64,000 nt of DNA from Streptomyces griseoviridis (GTDB lineage: Bacteria; Actinomycetota; Actinomycetes; Streptomycetales; Streptomycetaceae): contig NZ_CP029078.1 of NCBI RefSeq assembly GCF_005222485.1, positions 7,441,501 to 7,505,500 on the forward strand, read 5' to 3'. The notes below the pieces were generated by a model. The model was not told the DNA's origin and did no database searches. It saw only the letters and a program-made list of their open reading frames with translations. Shown one piece after another: positions 42,788-51,934 of this stretch (its first letter is position 1; each line of letters begins with the position of its first letter). The position numbers and the translations under genes were made by a program.

Positions 42788-44176
42788 TCAGGCCATCTCC
42801 TCGCCGAGCGGTTGCGGGTTGGGGACGACGCGCCGGACCTTCGGGCGGCCCGGAGCGGTCAGGAAGAGCGCCAGTACGGAGGAGGCGAGCCCCAGGGAGC
42901 CCGCCAGGACGAACGCGCCATGGAAGTCGCGCGCGCCGAGCGGCCCCGCGCCGAGCGCCGCGACGGCCGGGCCGGCCGCCGCCGTCGCGCTGTGGACGAG
43001 GCCGTGGTGGGCGGCGAGGTCGTTCTCGCCGAAGCAGTCGGCCGTCATGGACGCGAGCAGCGGGAGGACCGCCGCGCCGGTGAGGCCGGACAGCAGGACG
43101 CAGACCAGGAAGAACGGCTGGCTGCCGAGCCGGCCCGACAGCGGCACACCGAACTGCGCGGTGCCGAGCGCGACGCACACGACGACCAGCGTGGCGCGCC
43201 GCCCGTAGCGGTCGGAGAGGAGGCCGACGGCACCGAGCCCGACGCCGTTGACGACCGCTCCGGCGAACAGTGCCGCGGAGACGACCCCGCCCCCGAACCC
43301 CGCGCTCCGACCGAACGGCACCTCGAAGGCGAGGCCGAGGACGCCGACGCCGCCCGCGCAGAGCAGACAGCACCACAGCAGCCACAGGACGGGCGTCCTG
43401 GCGGCCTCTCCCGGCCCGAACTGCCGGACGGCGGGCGGGTTCCGTGCCGTCCCCGGGCGCACGGCCGCGGCGCCGCCGGGGCGGAGCGGATCGATACGCG
43501 CGGGCCACCAGTTCCTCGGCGGCTCCTCGAACAGCCGTCCGATCGATGCCGTCGCCAGACACCCGACGGCGCCCAGCACGGCCGGGACCGTCGCGTGCCC
43601 GTGCACCTCCACGCGCGGAGCGAGCAGGAACGCGGGCGGCACGAGCCCGTACGGAAATCCCCCGCTGACCAGGGCCGTCGCGGCGCCCCGACGGTCCGGG
43701 TACCACCTGCCCGCCGTCGTCACACAGGTCGCGTGGACGATCCCGGCGCCCGCGCCCCCGAACACCGCGAAGCCGAGCCGGGCGGGCGCCGCGTCCGGTA
43801 CGCACACCAGGAGCAGACCGGCCACCATGGTGGCCGCGGCACCGAGCGGCAACGCCACGCGCGCGGGGAGGCCGCCGCTCGCCCGCAGCCGCCCGGTGGA
43901 GAGGGCCACCGCCCCCTGGCAGGACACCCAGACGCCCAGCGGCCACAGGAGCCGCCCGTCGCTCCAGGGACGCGCCCCGTGCAGCACCTCACCCGCCACC
44001 GCGAACGCGCACCCCGCGAGAGCGACGGCCGCCATGCCCGCCCAGGGCAGGACGGCCATCCAGACACGTGCCCGGCCCATGAGGTCGACGTCGGACTCGC
44101 CGATCCGGTACGCCCGGCCGTGGCGGTCCGTCACCTCGCGGTACGGGACGGCCACCTGGCCATCGGTGGTTCTCAT
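42788..44176 (-). CDS. OFA-family MFS transporter paralog lacking the OxlT-type lysine
   Basis: The protein has 462 residues. The ATG at 44176 (MRTTDGQVAVPYREVTDRHGRAY) is chosen because the hydrophilic N-terminus then matches the paralog; longer in-frame starts add unconserved sequence. It shares the N-terminal YREVTD, EEPPRNWWPARIDP and ADCFGENDLAAHHGLVHSATAAAG with the downstream gene. The lysine of the OxlT pattern is replaced by Thr. It is less hydrophobic in places and richer in Ala/Gly, suggesting relaxed or shifted specificity. The tandem arrangement implies gene duplication and possibly paired function. Confidence 0.85.
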   Translation of the reverse strand: MRTTDGQVAVPYREVTDRHGRAYRIGESDVDLMGRARVWMAVLPWAGMAAVALAGCAFAVAGEVLHGARPWSDGRLLWPLGVWVSCQGAVALSTGRLRASGGLPARVALPLGAAATMVAGLLLVCVPDAAPARLGFAVFGGAGAGIVHATCVTTAGRWYPDRRGAATALVSGGFPYGLVPPAFLLAPRVEVHGHATVPAVLGAVGCLATASIGRLFEEPPRNWWPARIDPLRPGGAAAVRPGTARNPPAVRQFGPGEAARTPVLWLLWCCLLCAGGVGVLGLAFEVPFGRSAGFGGGVVSAALFAGAVVNGVGLGAVGLLSDRYGRRATLVVVCVALGTAQFGVPLSGRLGSQPFFLVCVLLSGLTGAAVLPLLASMTADCFGENDLAAHHGLVHSATAAAGPAVAALGAGPLGARDFHGAFVLAGSLGLASSVLALFLTAPGRPKVRRVVPNPQPLGEEMA

Positions 44177-44297
44177 CGTGCAGCACCCCCTTGCGTCGAA
44201 AGATCTGGCAGGCGCCCCCTGTCCCATGCCTTCCGTGCACGCGCGGGTCCCCGGGGCGGGCCGGCGCGCACCGCCGCCCGGCCCCTCACCCCTCACC

Positions 44298-46445
44298 TCA
44301 TGAACCGCCCCCCAACAGGCCCGCCGCGCGCGCCCAGCGGTACTTCGCGCCGAGCACCTCCACCGGCCGCTCGGTCGTGTACGGGTACGCCACCACCCCG
44401 CGCGCGTAGAGGTACTGGCAGGCTTCCTCGACCTCCACGTCACCGGCGAGCGACGCCACCACGGGCTTCTCGATGCCCCGCTCCCTGAACTCGGCCACCA
44501 CGCGCGCGGTGAGTTCGGCGAAGACCATCGGGGGAGTGACGATGGTGTGCCAGTAGCCGAGGACGAGCGCGTGGACGCGCGGATCCTCGAGCCCCAGACG
44601 GATCGTCGCCTCGTACGTCGACGGCGGCTCGCCCCCGGTGATGTCCACCGGGTTGCCCGCCGCCCCGAAGGGCGGGATGAACCGCCGGAACGCCGCGTCC
44701 AGGTCCGGCGGGATCTCCATCAGGGAGAGGCCGTTGTCGGTGACGGCGTCCGAGAGCAGCACCCCGCTGCCGCCCGCCCCGGTGATGATGACGACGTTGT
44801 CGCCGCGCGGAGTGGGCAGCACGGGCAACGCGCGCGCGTACTCCAGCATGTCGTTCAGACCGGGCGCCCTGATCACCCCGGCCTGCCGCAGGATGTCGTC
44901 GTAGACGGCGTCGTCGCCCGCGAGCGCCCCGGTGTGCGAGCCCGCCGCCTTCGCGCCCGCCGCCGTACGCCCCGCCTTCAGGACGACGACCGGCTTCCTC
45001 GGCACGGTCTCGCGCGCCGCCGCCACGAAGGCCCGCCCGTCCTTGAGGTCCTCGAGGTGCATCGCCACGCAGTCGGTGTGCGGGTCCTGGCCGAACCAGG
45101 TCAGCAGGTCGTCCTCGTCGAGGTCCGACTTGTTGCCCAGCCCGACGATCGCCGACACACCCGTCCTCGTGGTCCGCGCGAAGCCCAGGACGGCCATGCC
45201 GATCCCGCCCGACTGAGAGGTCAGCGCCACCCCGCCCTTGACGTCGTAGGGCGTGCAGAACGTGGCACAGAGGTCGTGCCAGGTCGAGTAGTAGCCGTAG
45301 ATGTTAGGACCGAGCAGCCGGACGCCGTGCCGTTCGGCGATGGCCACGATCTCGTCCTGGAGGGCGATCTCGCCGGTCTCCGCGAACCCCGAGGGGATCA
45401 GCACGGCGTTGGGTATCTTCTTGCGGCCCACCTCTTCCAGGGCCGCGGCCACGAACCTGGCGGGGATCGCGAAGACCGCCACATCCACCTCACCGGGCAC
45501 GTCGATGACGCTCCGGTACGCCTTGCGGCCGAGGATGTCGTCGGCCTTCGGGTTCACCGGATGGATCTCACCGGCGAACCCGCCGTCGACGAGGTTGCGC
45601 ATCACCGAGTTGCCGATCTTGCCCGGTTCGTTGGAGGCGCCGATCACGGCGACCGACGACGGTTCCATCAGGCGCCGCATGGAGGCGAGGATCTCCTCGC
45701 GCGCGTACCTGCGCCGGGGCGGCGGCTGCCGTTCGGCGAGGATGACGCGGATGTCGGCGGCGACCGCGCCCTCCGGGGTCGCGATCACCGGGTTGAGGTC
45801 GACCTCGCCGATCTCCGGGAAGTCCGTCACCAGCTGCGACACCCGCCTGATCTGCTCGGCGACCGCCCACCGGTCCACGCCCGCCTGTCCCCGCACCCCG
45901 CGCAGGACCTCCGCCGCCCGGACGGAGTCCAGCATCGACAGCGCCTCGTCGGCGCTGACGGGCGCCAGCCGGAACGTGACGTCCCTCAGGACCTCCACGA
46001 GCACCCCGCCGAGCCCGAACGCGACGACCTTCCCGAACGTCGGATCGGTGACCGCCCCGACGATGACCTCCTGCCCCTGCGGCAGCAACTCCTGGACCTG
46101 GACGCCCTCGACGCGCGCGGTCGCGTCGTACGCGCGCGCGTTCGTGACGATCCGGTGGAACGCGGCCCGGACGTCGGCTGCGCCCTCCACGCCGACGACC
46201 ACACCGCCGGCGTCGGTCTTGTGGAGGATGTCCGGCGAGACGATCTTCATCACGACGGGCCCGCCGAAGCGCGCCGCGTACGCCACCGCCTCGTCGACGT
46301 CGCCGGCCACCTCCTCGCCCGGCACGGCGATCCCGTAGGCGTCCGCGATCACCTTGCCCTCGGGCGCGGTCAGCGCGAGCCGTCCCTCGGAGCGCACCGC
46401 GTCGAGGAGCGCGCGCACCTTCTGCTTCCGGTCTTCCGCCATCAC
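44298..46445 (-). CDS. ADP-forming acyl-CoA synthetase (acetate-CoA ligase family), fused
   Basis: The protein has 715 residues from GTG 46445 (ATG 46442 is equally possible). Order of domains: an ATP-grasp domain first (about 5-235, VVMKIVSPDILHKTDAGGVVVGV), then the CoA-binding domain (about 260-355, VAVIGASNEPGKIGNSVMRNL), then the ligase domains with LTSQSGGIGMAVLGFA and the phospho-His region SHTGALAG (His504). These enzymes interconvert acyl-CoA plus ADP and acid plus ATP. In this operon the likely acid is formate, oxalate or a related small acid; this is inference. It follows the frc gene with a 1-bp gap. Confidence 0.88.
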   Translation of the reverse strand: MMAEDRKQKVRALLDAVRSEGRLALTAPEGKVIADAYGIAVPGEEVAGDVDEAVAYAARFGGPVVMKIVSPDILHKTDAGGVVVGVEGAADVRAAFHRIVTNARAYDATARVEGVQVQELLPQGQEVIVGAVTDPTFGKVVAFGLGGVLVEVLRDVTFRLAPVSADEALSMLDSVRAAEVLRGVRGQAGVDRWAVAEQIRRVSQLVTDFPEIGEVDLNPVIATPEGAVAADIRVILAERQPPPRRRYAREEILASMRRLMEPSSVAVIGASNEPGKIGNSVMRNLVDGGFAGEIHPVNPKADDILGRKAYRSVIDVPGEVDVAVFAIPARFVAAALEEVGRKKIPNAVLIPSGFAETGEIALQDEIVAIAERHGVRLLGPNIYGYYSTWHDLCATFCTPYDVKGGVALTSQSGGIGMAVLGFARTTRTGVSAIVGLGNKSDLDEDDLLTWFGQDPHTDCVAMHLEDLKDGRAFVAAARETVPRKPVVVLKAGRTAAGAKAAGSHTGALAGDDAVYDDILRQAGVIRAPGLNDMLEYARALPVLPTPRGDNVVIITGAGGSGVLLSDAVTDNGLSLMEIPPDLDAAFRRFIPPFGAAGNPVDITGGEPPSTYEATIRLGLEDPRVHALVLGYWHTIVTPPMVFAELTARVVAEFRERGIEKPVVASLAGDVEVEEACQYLYARGVVAYPYTTERPVEVLGAKYRWARAAGLLGGGS

Positions 46446-46446
46446 G

Positions 46447-47688
46447 TCAGATCACTCCGTCCGAGACGAGCAGGCGCAGTTCGTCGTCGCCGAGCCCCAG
46501 CTCACCGCCGTACACCTCCGCGTTGTGCTCGCCGAGCAGCGGCGAGCTCGTCACGTCCACGGGGGAGTCGGAGAGCTTGAGCGGGCTGCCCACGGTCACG
46601 AACTCGCCGCGTTCGGGGTGCGGCACGGTGACGACCATCTCGTTGGCGACCAGCGAGGCGTCCTCGATGATCTCCCTGGTCGACAGGATCGGCCCGCACG
46701 GGATGTTGTGGCCGTTGAGCTTCTCCAGCACCTCCCACTTGGGGAGCGTCGAGGACCATTCCTCGATCAGCTGGAACATCTTGCCGAGCTTCGGCAGCCG
46801 GGTCTCCGGTGTCGCCCAGTCCGGGTCGTCGGCCAGTTCGGGCCGGCCGATCAGCTCGCTCAACGGCCGCCAGCCGACGGGCTGCACGATGACGTACACG
46901 TAGTCGTTGGGGCCGCCCGGCGCGCACTTGACCGCCCAGCCGGGCTGGCCGCCGCCGGACGCGTTCCCGGACCGGGGAACTTCGGCGCCGAAGTCGTCGT
47001 TGGGGTATTCGGAGAGCGGGCCGTGGGCCAGGCGCTGCTGATCGCGCAGCTTCACCCGGCAGAGGTTGAGCACAGCGTGCTGCATGGCCACGTTCACCCG
47101 CTGACCACGCCCGGTGCGCTCACGCTGGAACAGCGCGGCGAGTATCCCCGCCACGGCGTGCACACCCGTCCCCGAGTCCCCGATCTGGGCTCCCGTCGCC
47201 AGCGGCGGCCCGTCCTCGAAACCGGTGGTCGACATCGACCCGCCCATGGCCTGCGCGACGACCTCGTACGCCTTGAAATCGGTGTACGGGCCCTCGCCGA
47301 ACCCCTTGATGGAGGCATAGACGATCCGTGGATTGATCTCCTGGACCCGGTCCCAGGTGAAGCCCATCCGGTCGACCGCGCCCGGCCCGAAGTTCTCGAC
47401 CAGGACGTCGGAGCGGCGGATCAGCTCGGTGAGGATCTCCTTGCCGCGCGGGGTCTTGGTGTTGAGGGTGATGCTCCGCTTGTTGCAGTTGAGCATCGTG
47501 AAGTAGAGGGAGTCGACGTCGGGGAGGTCACGCAACTGCCTGCGCGTGATGTCACCCGACGGTGCCTCCAGTTTGACGACGTCCGCGCCGAGCCAGGCGA
47601 GCAGTTGGGTCGCGGAGGGTCCGGACTGGACGTGCGTCATGTCGAGGACGCGGATTCCTTCGAGTGCCTTGGCCGCTGTGCCGGTCAT
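46447..47688 (-). CDS. frc: formyl-CoA:oxalate CoA-transferase (class III, CaiB/BaiF family)
   Basis: The protein has 413 residues from the ATG at 47688, which has GAGGTG in front; a GTG at 47697 is also in frame. Class III transferase motifs are [33 protein letters not shown] in outline, the nucleophile Asp171 in [33 protein letters not shown] [16 protein letters not shown], and [16 protein letters not shown]. Frc moves CoA from formyl-CoA (or succinyl-CoA) to oxalate. The upstream ThDP gene would then decarboxylate oxalyl-CoA. This pair is the core of oxalate catabolism. Confidence 0.92.
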   Translation of the reverse strand: MTGTAAKALEGIRVLDMTHVQSGPSATQLLAWLGADVVKLEAPSGDITRRQLRDLPDVDSLYFTMLNCNKRSITLNTKTPRGKEILTELIRRSDVLVENFGPGAVDRMGFTWDRVQEINPRIVYASIKGFGEGPYTDFKAYEVVAQAMGGSMSTTGFEDGPPLATGAQIGDSGTGVHAVAGILAALFQRERTGRGQRVNVAMQHAVLNLCRVKLRDQQRLAHGPLSEYPNDDFGAEVPRSGNASGGGQPGWAVKCAPGGPNDYVYVIVQPVGWRPLSELIGRPELADDPDWATPETRLPKLGKMFQLIEEWSSTLPKWEVLEKLNGHNIPCGPILSTREIIEDASLVANEMVVTVPHPERGEFVTVGSPLKLSDSPVDVTSSPLLGEHNAEVYGGELGLGDDELRLLVSDGVI

Positions 47689-47698
47689 GAGGGTCACC

Positions 47699-49381
47699 TC
47701 ACTTGTACATCGTCTGGTTCATGGTTCCGGGGGCGTACGCGTCCGGGTCGACCCAGACGTTGATCAGCGACGGCTTGCCGGACTCGCGGGCACGCCGGAG
47801 CGCGGGGGCGATGTCGGCGGGGTCGCGGACCTCCTCGCCGTGGCCGCCGAGCATCCGGGCGAACTCGTCGTAGCGGACGTCGCCGAGGGTGTTGCCGACC
47901 CGCTCGCGCTCCGGGCCGTACTTCTGGGCCTGGCCGTAACGGATCTGGTTCATCGAGGAGTTGTTGCCGACGATGCCGACGAAGGGGAGGTCGTAGCGGA
48001 CGAGCGTCTCGAAGTCCCAGCCGGTGAGGGAGAAGGCGCCGTCCCCGAAGAGGGCGACGACCTCCTTGTCGGGGCGTGCCTGCTTGGCGGCCAGCACGAA
48101 GGGCACGCCGACGCCGAGGGTGCCCAGCGGACCCGGGTCCATCCAGTGTCCTGGCGACTTGGGCTGGACGACCTGCCCGGAGAAGGTGACGATGTCGCCG
48201 CCGTCGCCGATGTAGATCGAGTCCTCGGTGAGGAAGTCGTTGATCTCGCTGACCAGCCGGTACGGGTGGATCGGCGAGGCGTCGGAGCGCAGGCTCGGCA
48301 ACCGCTTCGCGAGGGCGGCCTGTTCGACCGCGCGCAGTTCGTCGAGCCACTCCTTGCGCCGCGACGCCCCGCCGTCGATCCGCCCGGAGGCGGCCTCGGC
48401 CACCGACGAAAGCACCAGTCCGGCGTCGCCGACGATCCCGAGGTCGACGTCGCGGTTCTTGCCGACGGTGCGGTAGTCGAGGTCGATCTGCACGACGGTC
48501 GCGTCCGGCGAGAGGCGTTTGCCGTAGCCCATCCGGAAGTCGAAGGGGGTACCGACGATGACGATCACGTCGGCGTGCGAGAAGGCGTACCGGCGCGAGA
48601 GCTGGAAGTGGTGCGGGTCGCCGGGCGGGAGGGTGCCGCGTCCCGCGCCGTTCATGTAGGCGGGGATGTTGAGGGTCCTGACGAGGTCGACGGCGGCCTC
48701 GGTGCCCCGGGTCGTCCACACCTGACTGCCCAGCAGGACGGCCGGCTTCTCCGCGTGCACCAGCAGGTCGGCGAGTTTCTCGACGGCGTCCGGGTCGCCC
48801 GCGGACCGGGTCGAGGCGCGGTAGGCGCCCTGCCGGGGCACGCGCGCCGCGGCGGCCGGGACCTTGGCGTCCAGCACATCGCGCGGGATCTCCAGGAAGG
48901 AGGGCCCCGGCGCCCCGTGGTAGCACTCGCGGAACGCCATGGAGACCATGTCGGCGGCGCGCGCGGTGTCGGGGACGGTCGCCGCGAACTTGGTGATCGG
49001 CGCCATCATGTCGACGTGCGGGAGGTCCTGGAGGGAGCCCATCTTGTGCTGGGTCAGGGCGCCTTGGCCGCCGATCAGCAGCATCGGGGACTCCGCGCGG
49101 AAGGCGTTGGCGACGCCGGTGACGGCGTCGGTGGTGCCGGGGCCCGCGGTGACGACGGCGCAGCCCGGCCTGCCGGTGATCCGGGCGTAGCCGTCGGCGG
49201 CGTGCGCGGCGACCTGTTCGTGGCGGACGTCGACGACCTCGATGCCCTCGTCGACGCAGCCGTCGTAGATGTCGATGATGTGGCCGCCGCACAGGGTGTA
49301 GATGCGGTCGACCCCCTCGGCCTTCAGCGCCTTGGCAACGAGATGACCACCGGAAATGACGTCCTGGGTGTCGTCGGGCAT
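47699..49381 (-). CDS. ThDP-dependent oxalyl-CoA decarboxylase / 2-hydroxyacyl-CoA lyase-like enzyme
   Basis: The protein has 560 residues. The ATG at 49381 ([19 protein letters not shown]) is chosen because the conserved fold begins there. The catalytic Glu lies in [22 protein letters not shown]. The ThDP/Mg motif is [32 protein letters not shown] in outline. Neighbouring frc argues for oxalyl-CoA decarboxylase (oxalyl-CoA to formyl-CoA and CO2). The sequence also resembles the actinobacterial 2-hydroxyacyl-CoA lyases and acetolactate-synthase-like proteins, so oxc is not assigned as a symbol. An inverted repeat (49433-49456) lies 52 bp upstream of the start. Confidence 0.82.
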   Translation of the reverse strand: MPDDTQDVISGGHLVAKALKAEGVDRIYTLCGGHIIDIYDGCVDEGIEVVDVRHEQVAAHAADGYARITGRPGCAVVTAGPGTTDAVTGVANAFRAESPMLLIGGQGALTQHKMGSLQDLPHVDMMAPITKFAATVPDTARAADMVSMAFRECYHGAPGPSFLEIPRDVLDAKVPAAAARVPRQGAYRASTRSAGDPDAVEKLADLLVHAEKPAVLLGSQVWTTRGTEAAVDLVRTLNIPAYMNGAGRGTLPPGDPHHFQLSRRYAFSHADVIVIVGTPFDFRMGYGKRLSPDATVVQIDLDYRTVGKNRDVDLGIVGDAGLVLSSVAEAASGRIDGGASRRKEWLDELRAVEQAALAKRLPSLRSDASPIHPYRLVSEINDFLTEDSIYIGDGGDIVTFSGQVVQPKSPGHWMDPGPLGTLGVGVPFVLAAKQARPDKEVVALFGDGAFSLTGWDFETLVRYDLPFVGIVGNNSSMNQIRYGQAQKYGPERERVGNTLGDVRYDEFARMLGGHGEEVRDPADIAPALRRARESGKPSLINVWVDPDAYAPGTMNQTMYK

Positions 49382-49432
49382 GGCGAAGTCCTGTCCCTTC
49401 GTAGGGGGTTGGAGCTCTCTCGCGGTAGATTG

Positions 49433-49456
49433 CATACAGTCGACGAATACTGTATG
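49433..49456. promoter_or_regulatory. operator-like site B between divergent oxalate-locus operons
   Basis: CATACAGT (49433-49440) and ACTGTATG (49449-49456) are perfect 8-bp arms around an 8-bp spacer. Positions 49439-49453 read GTCGACGAATACTGT, close to site A (GTCGACGAAATACTGT). The site is 52 bp upstream of the ThDP gene and 69 bp upstream of the SucC-like gene, so one regulator could govern both operons. Confidence 0.65.
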
Positions 49457-49524
49457 AAGCTTGTTATCCCGCATCCGGTGGGTGGTGTCCAGGGGGCGTG
49501 CGGCACTTTCAGACAGGAGCCGAG

Positions 49525-50655
49525 ATGGACCTGTACGAGCACCAGGCAAGGCAACTCTTCGACGCGCACGGCATCGTGGTACCGAGGGCCGAGGTCACCG
49601 ACTCGCCCACGGAGGCCCGCGCGATGGCCCGCGGCCTCGGCGGCCGGGTCGTGGTCAAAGCGCAGGTGAGGACCGGTGGACGAGGCAAGGCGGGCGGAGT
49701 GAGGTTCGCCGCCGACCCCGCCGCGGCGGAACTGACGGCACGCCGCATCCTCGGCATGAACATCGACGGGCACCAGGTCCGCACCGTGATGCTGGCCCAG
49801 CCCGTCGCCGTCGAGAGCGAGTTCTACGTCTCGTACGTCCTCGACCGCACGGCCGGAACCTTTCTCGCGATCGCCTCCGCCGAGGGCGGCACGGACATTG
49901 AGGAGGTCGCCGCGGCCCACCCCGAGGCCGTGGCCCGGGTCCCCGTCGACCCCGCCGAGGGCGTCACCTCGGCGAAGGCACGCGAGATCGCCGACGCGGC
50001 GGGACTGCCCCCGCAGACCGTCGACGTCCTGGTACGGCTCTGGCAGGTACTGGTCCGCGAGGACGCCCTCCTCGTCGAGGTCAACCCGCTGGTGCGCACC
50101 GAAGAGGGCCGGATCGTCGCTCTTGACGGCAAGGTCACCCTCGACGACAACGCCCGCTTCCGGCACGCGCGGTGGAGAGGCCCCGACGCCGAACCCGAGG
50201 ACACCCTGGAGGCGAAGGCCGCCGCCAAGGGCCTCACCTACGTGAAACTCGACGGCGAGGTCGGCGTCATCGGCAACGGCGCGGGACTCGTCATGTCCAC
50301 CCTCGACGTGGTCGCGGGCTGCGGCGCCCGCCCCGCCAACTTCCTCGACATCGGCGGCGGCGCCTCCGCCAGGGTCATGGCCGACGGACTGTCCGTGATC
50401 CTCTCCGACCCGGACGTCAGAGCCGTCCTCGTCAACGTCTTCGGCGGCATCACCGCCTGCGACGCCGTCGCCGAGGGCATCGTCACGGCGCTCGACACCG
50501 TCCGGCTGACCAGACCGCTCGTCGTCCGCCTCGACGGCAACAACGCGGCCCGCGGCCGGGCCGTCCTCGACGCCCGCGCCCATCCGCTGATCGAGCAGGC
50601 CACCACCATGGACGGCGCCGCCCGCCGGGCCGCCCGACTCGCGACCACCGCCTAG
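49525..50655 (+). CDS. succinate-CoA ligase beta subunit-like protein (SucC-like)
   Basis: The protein has 376 residues. The ATG at 49525 follows CAGGAG (49514-49519). It has an ATP-grasp domain ([23 protein letters not shown] in outline, [18 protein letters not shown]) and a C-terminal CoA-ligase domain ([39 protein letters not shown] in outline, [18 protein letters not shown]). It pairs with the SucD-like gene 14 bp downstream. The place beside frc argues that it is not the TCA-cycle copy. It could make succinyl-CoA as CoA donor for Frc, or act on malate, oxalate or another dicarboxylate. Confidence 0.9.
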   Translation: MDLYEHQARQLFDAHGIVVPRAEVTDSPTEARAMARGLGGRVVVKAQVRTGGRGKAGGVRFAADPAAAELTARRILGMNIDGHQVRTVMLAQPVAVESEFYVSYVLDRTAGTFLAIASAEGGTDIEEVAAAHPEAVARVPVDPAEGVTSAKAREIADAAGLPPQTVDVLVRLWQVLVREDALLVEVNPLVRTEEGRIVALDGKVTLDDNARFRHARWRGPDAEPEDTLEAKAAAKGLTYVKLDGEVGVIGNGAGLVMSTLDVVAGCGARPANFLDIGGGASARVMADGLSVILSDPDVRAVLVNVFGGITACDAVAEGIVTALDTVRLTRPLVVRLDGNNAARGRAVLDARAHPLIEQATTMDGAARRAARLATTA

Positions 50656-50669
50656 GGAGACGCGACCGC

Positions 50670-51569
50670 ATGGCCATCTATCTCACCGAGAAGAGCAAGA
50701 TCCTCGTCCAGGGCATGACAGGCGCCGAAGGCATGCGGCACACCCGGCGCATGCTCGCCGCCGGCACGGACGTCGTCGGCGGCGTCAACCCGCGCAAGGC
50801 GGGCCGCACGGTCGACGTCGACGGCCGTGCCCTCCCCGTCTTCGGCACCGTGCGCGAGGGCATCGACGCCACCGGCGCCGACGTCACGGTCGTCTTCGTG
50901 CCGCCCGCCTTCGCCGGAGCGGCCGTCATGGAGGCAGCCGACGCCGGGATCGGCCTCGCCGTCGTCATCACCGAAGGCGTCCCCATCCACGACGCCGTCG
51001 CCTTCCACGCCCACGCGAGGTCCAGGGGCACGCGCGTCATCGGCCCCAACTGCCCCGGCCTCATCACGCCAGGCCGCTCCAACGCGGGCATCATCCCCGC
51101 CGACATCACCAAGCCAGGACGGATCGGCCTCGTCTCCAAATCGGGCACCCTCACCTACCAACTCATGCACGAGCTGCGCGACGTCGGCTTCTCGACCTGC
51201 GTCGGCATCGGCGGCGACCCCGTCGTCGGCACCACCCACATCGACTGCCTCACCGCCTTCCAGGACGACCCCGACACCGAACTGATCGTCCTCATCGGAG
51301 AGATCGGCGGCGACGCGGAGGAACGCGCCGCCGCCCACATCCGCGACCACGTCACCAAGCCGGTCGTCGCCTACATCGCCGGATTCACCGCCCCCGAGGG
51401 CAGGACGATGGGTCACGCGGGCGCCATCGTCTCCGGCTCGTCGGGCACCGCCCGCGCGAAGAAGGAGGCGCTGGAGGCGGCAGGCGTACGGGTCGGCCAG
51501 ACACCGACGGAGACGGCGGGGCTCGTCCTCGCGCACCTCGAAGGTGGGATGCGCACGGCGATCGTTTGA
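50670..51569 (+). CDS. succinate-CoA ligase alpha subunit-like protein (SucD-like)
   Basis: The protein has 299 residues. The ATG at 50670 follows AGGGAGA (50654-50660). The CoA-binding domain has [19 protein letters not shown] and GGVNPRKAG. The catalytic phospho-histidine is His249 in [18 protein letters not shown], and the swivel Glu lies in [10 protein letters not shown]. With the SucC-like subunit it forms an NDP-forming acyl-CoA ligase. The C-terminus ends just before a repeat-rich gap of 365 bp. Confidence 0.92.
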   Translation: MAIYLTEKSKILVQGMTGAEGMRHTRRMLAAGTDVVGGVNPRKAGRTVDVDGRALPVFGTVREGIDATGADVTVVFVPPAFAGAAVMEAADAGIGLAVVITEGVPIHDAVAFHAHARSRGTRVIGPNCPGLITPGRSNAGIIPADITKPGRIGLVSKSGTLTYQLMHELRDVGFSTCVGIGGDPVVGTTHIDCLTAFQDDPDTELIVLIGEIGGDAEERAAAHIRDHVTKPVVAYIAGFTAPEGRTMGHAGAIVSGSSGTARAKKEALEAAGVRVGQTPTETAGLVLAHLEGGMRTAIV

Positions 51570-51934
51570 CGGCAGCGGCAGCGGCAGCGGCAGCGGTGAC
51601 GGTGAGGGGGCGCGGGGAAGCGGAAGCGAGGAGCGCGGACGACGCCGGCGCCCCTGCACGCGCCCATGGGCGCACCTGGGCGCGCGTCTTCCCGGGCGCT
51701 CCGGCGCACGATCTCCGCGCGCGCCTTGTCCCGCATCTCCGGCACCGATCTCCCCGCGCGCCTTGTCCCACATCTCCGTCACCGGTCTCCCCGCGCGCTC
51801 TGTCCCGCGTCTCCCTCTCCATCTCCTCGTGCACCGCGCCGCACCCACCCCGCGCACACAGCCAAGCCGCCTCACGCCCGCCGCGCCACGCACCTCCCGC
51901 CCCCGACCGTGCACCGAGAGCGGAGCAGCACACG
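51570..51934. other. repeat-rich gap before the aldehyde dehydrogenase gene
   Basis: No gene is supported. It starts with four GGCAGC hexamers (51571-51594), then GC-rich sequence, then a 37-bp tandem repeat (51711-51814), then a C-rich stretch up to the aldehyde dehydrogenase start. Open frames run through it but have neither a ribosome binding site nor a recognisable product. A promoter for the aldehyde dehydrogenase gene may be present. Confidence 0.5.
51711..51814. repeat. 37-bp tandem repeat, about 2.8 copies
   Basis: Copies begin at 51711, 51748 and 51785. The shared core is CGCGCGCCTTGTCCC flanked by ATCTCC at both ends; the third copy is partial and more diverged (GCTCTGTCCCGCGTCTCC). 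Confidence 0.75.

Noticed and set aside
51566..51934. N-terminal extension of the aldehyde dehydrogenase
   Set aside because: The extra 123 codons derive from tandem repeats with no ribosome site. The family fold starts after the ATG at 51935.
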